This document shows positions 61,376 through 64,000 of a DNA stretch of 64,000 nucleotides, piece by piece. Every line of letters begins with the position of its first letter. Position 1 is the first letter of the stretch. The stretch covers positions 1,358,816 through 1,422,815 of the forward strand of contig VWZX01009068.1 of the NCBI GenBank assembly GCA_013399015.1, given 5' to 3'. This DNA comes from Galbula dea. Its lineage: Eukaryota; Chordata; Aves; Piciformes; Galbulidae. The notes beneath the pieces were generated by a model that was not told the DNA's origin, made no database searches, and saw nothing but the letters and a program-made list of their open reading frames with translations. Both the position numbers and the translations under genes were made by a program.

Positions 61376-61509
61376 ATGCGGGGGCCGAGGTGCCGCAGCG
61401 CTCTGGCCGTCTTCACGTTATTGGTTCTGTTTGGGGTGACGGCGGGCGGCCCGGAGCCGCCGCCGCTGCGGGGCGATGCCGCGGNGGGCGGGGGTCAGTA
61501 CCTCAGGAG
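61376..61509 (+). CDS. EIF2AK3: Probable EIF2AK3 (PERK) coding exon 1, partial gene
   Basis: The ATG at 61376 opens MRGPRCRSALAVFTLLVLFG, a short basic start plus a hydrophobic core as in a cleaved signal peptide. A Gly/Pro-rich segment (GGPEPPPLRGDAA) follows. EIF2AK3 is an ER type I transmembrane kinase of the unfolded protein response, begins with a signal peptide plus low-complexity sequence, and lies head-to-head with RPIA in mammals. The luminal sensor and kinase domains would be beyond the window. The exon end is uncertain: GAG|GCAAGT at 61509, a GC-type donor, or GGG|GTCAGT at 61493. An unresolved base at 61485 makes one residue ambiguous. The start context is weak (T at -3, C at +4). 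Assignment rests on gene order and protein class, not on residue-level similarity. Confidence 0.55.
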
Positions 61510-64000
61510 GCAAGTGGGTAGAGTCCAGGGTCGGTATCTGGCTGCACTGGGGAAAGGGAGGCTGTGTCCAGGCTGGGAACCAGTAGCTGGAGGTGCGGTT
61601 GAAAAGGAGCTGCACGGTCCCGGGGGTCATGCGGGAGTGGGCTTGGAGGGGTTCGTTGCCAGGATTCTCTGCTCTTCAGCATTTGGTGGGGCAGGAGAGT
61701 TGGAGTCGGAAGAGCGGAGAAGAAAGGCGGGAGAGCTGGAGAGCTGGGCTGTGGGTTGTTGGTGTATGGAGCAGGCTGTTGGGCAGGGGGTGCGTGGAGA
61801 AACAAGGGTGCTGCAAGCTGGTGTGTGGAGTTGAACTATGGAGATACGCAGGGAAGTGTCAGAATGTGGGAGGAGAGGTAAAGGGTTGAAAATGATGAGT
61901 CCCGTGTTGGGGCTGGAGGTGATGGACAGGCTGGACCGAGGGAAAGGCAGTGGTGGTAAAGCAAGGCTGCTTCAGGACCTAACCATAGTCATTAAGGGTG
62001 TTTCAGGACCTTAACGTCACTAATTTACTTGTTCTTTTCTGTGATTGTCAGTAAGCAGAAAGGGGGCCTTAATTCTTAGACAAATAAGCTGCCGGATGTC
62101 TCTCTGTGTGACAGCTGTCCAGTCTGCTTACCCTGGTAGTACCAAGTCTCGATCCCTTCCTTGACTCGTTAGCGGGTGGCAGTGCAGTGCCTGCGGGAAG
62201 GAGACCCAAAAGCTGTAGTCTGAACTCACCAACTCACAGTTGTTCTGAGCATCGTATCCCTTTTTGTCACCTTTTCTTTTATTTTAAAGTAAATGCAGTT
62301 CTCCAGTTTACTTAATTGTCTTTTAAACACAGACACTGGTGTATGCTTGAAGGAAAGCCAAGTGCGAGACAAATTGCCAAGCAAGTTTCAGAATCTAACA
62401 AGGGGAAATAAAATACTTAATAACTGTATGTGGCAAGATCTGGCAAAAGGAAGATTTTAATGAATGACTCAAGTGATGAAATGTTACTGAGCTGTTTTCA
62501 GTCTGTTTCTGAATTGGCTGAGACAGATGGGGTGGTAAGCCACGACCAGAGTGTAAAGGAAGAAGAGCATGACTAAATGCTTACTATGTTTGAGAACCTG
62601 TTCTAAAAATGAAAACCCCAAAGCATTCTCTTTGGACAAGAAACTGGCTGATAACCTGGCATCCTGTTTTCTTTGAGGAAAATCTATTCATCTACTAGCA
62701 ACAGGATCATTCTTTTGTGTATCAGCTCATCAAAATCACACCTAGTTTATTCCAATTCTACTGTATTCAGTTTTTAATGAAGTGTTAATTTATTTAGCCC
62801 TGAAAATACTTTAAAAATGAATTTTCTGTTTGGCTACAAGACCTAAGTAAAATACACTAAAGATGTTCAATTTAGTAATTTAAGCCTGAGATTAAATGTA
62901 GCTGTTTTCTAATTGGTTAGTGCATAGGAATAGATTTGCTGTCATCAAATAAAAATAGAACATCTGCCTGGACATAGCATTTGCCTGCATTTCTTTATTT
63001 TTTTATCTGTACTTGTGAGCTAATTGTTCATTGTTCTTCAGCAATAAAATATCCAAGTAATGTAACAGCTCAGTATAAACTGAAAAAAAAGTCAACAAAC
63101 CCAAACCTCAGCTGTTTTTGCTGTAGGCAAATGACTCTGATGATCTTGGGTCTGAGGATTTTTTTAATTTCCTAGAAGAAAATGTGAGGGTTAGTGGATT
63201 ACTGTGATCTTCACATACAAACAGGCAGGTTTTGAAATTGCAATAGCTGTTCAGAGTTCAAGATTGACATACAGCTGTATTTGCAATGTCCCAAATGGCT
63301 TCTGAGGGTTGAGGGTATTAAGGTTATGGTTTGTTTTTGGGGGTTTTTTTTAAACTGAAACAGGGATAGAGGTAAGTGTTGCACTAAAATGGTAAGTTCT
63401 GCTTTGTTTTTCTAACAAAAACAACTTATTTGAATAAAGACAAAGTTTTGTGCACTGACAGGGTGTAGATGAGCTAAATAAGTATTCCTCCTCTGTCATT
63501 TTTATATCTTCCCATGCCCTTTTCTGTTGTTGGGTAAATCTGATACCTTCACTTCTGTAAAGTAGAACAGAGCTGCGCTCAAGCTACCTCATCTCAAAAA
63601 GTAGGCTGTGTTCCTGGTGGGTTGTAAACAATGGCTTTAAGGTCTAGGACTGGCCTTTTGTCAATGTAGTGGAAGTTTGTAGTAGATGTTTTGCATACTT
63701 TCGAGGGGGTTCATTATAACTGCATTTCAATAACAACCTCATGTCTGTGAGCAAAAGAGGATAGGAAATGGTAAGAAAACATTTTCATTTAATTATAGAG
63801 GCTGTTTGTAGATGGTTGAGGTGAGGGTAGTGTGTCCACATGTGTTCTCATGTTGACAAAGTGTAATTAAAATCTGCCCATTTAGTATCAGCTTAGTCTC
63901 TGCCAGCTGCTGTGATTACAGATAACTCCTTACATGCTATATTGTACTGGCCCTTTTAGTCCTTCTGCTGGCCATATGTAAGGGCCCAGAAGGGACTTTC
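61510..64000 (+). other. Intron 1 of the probable EIF2AK3 (continues past the window)
   Basis: The GC-rich start grades into AT-rich sequence by about 62000. I see no further exon of the luminal domain and no recognisable mobile element. Confidence 0.5.

Larger units (their letters stand above)
60740..61700 (+). promoter_or_regulatory. CpG island promoter of the probable EIF2AK3
   Basis: This is the strongest CpG-rich block of the window, and it contains the exon with the signal peptide. Five CCAAT boxes lie at 61008-61012, 61045-61049 (reverse), 61092-61096, 61154-61158 and 61196-61200. Two unresolved bases (60881 and 61485) lie in it, as is common for GC-rich avian sequence. Confidence 0.75.

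Overview
This is a vertebrate nuclear window, almost certainly from a bird. It holds many short CR1 LINE fragments whose 3' ends carry the ATTCTATG/ATTCTGTG octamer typical of birds. The introns are compact, there are three isolated CpG-rich promoter blocks, and I see no mammalian-type SINEs. Turtles and crocodilians also carry CR1, so bird is an inference, and I cannot name the species.

Two complete protein-coding genes could be rebuilt exon by exon on the minus strand, with every splice phase closing. SUCLG1 (succinyl-CoA ligase alpha subunit; mitochondrial TCA cycle) has 9 coding exons between 25830 and 12667 and predicts 331 aa. RPIA (ribose-5-phosphate isomerase; non-oxidative pentose phosphate pathway) has 9 coding exons between 54258 and 39593 and predicts 277 aa. 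A third gene starts on the plus strand at about 61376. Only its first coding exon, a signal peptide plus a Pro/Gly-rich stretch, lies in the window. Its head-to-head position next to RPIA matches EIF2AK3 (PERK) in mammals, so I call it probable EIF2AK3 exon 1; the rest of the window is its first intron.

Layout: 1-12458 is gene-poor sequence downstream of SUCLG1, with CR1 scraps and one unassigned exon-like segment; 12459-25830 is SUCLG1; 25480-26120 is its CpG-rich promoter; 26120-38490 is intergenic with CR1; 38490-54258 is RPIA with its 3' UTR; 53370-54010 is a minisatellite of about 37 bp per unit in RPIA intron 1; 54000-54460 is the RPIA CpG promoter; 54500-60740 is intergenic; 60740-61700 is the CpG promoter of the probable EIF2AK3; 61510-64000 is intronic.

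The most notable non-coding structures are in the promoters. RPIA has two inverted ZNF143-type motifs next to a perfect 33-bp polypyrimidine mirror repeat. SUCLG1 has a matching ZNF143-type element. The probable EIF2AK3 promoter has five CCAAT boxes and a two-codon upstream ORF. I found no operon-like, CRISPR, phage or otherwise undescribed molecular system; this looks like ordinary avian euchromatin with a few unusual regulatory and splicing details.
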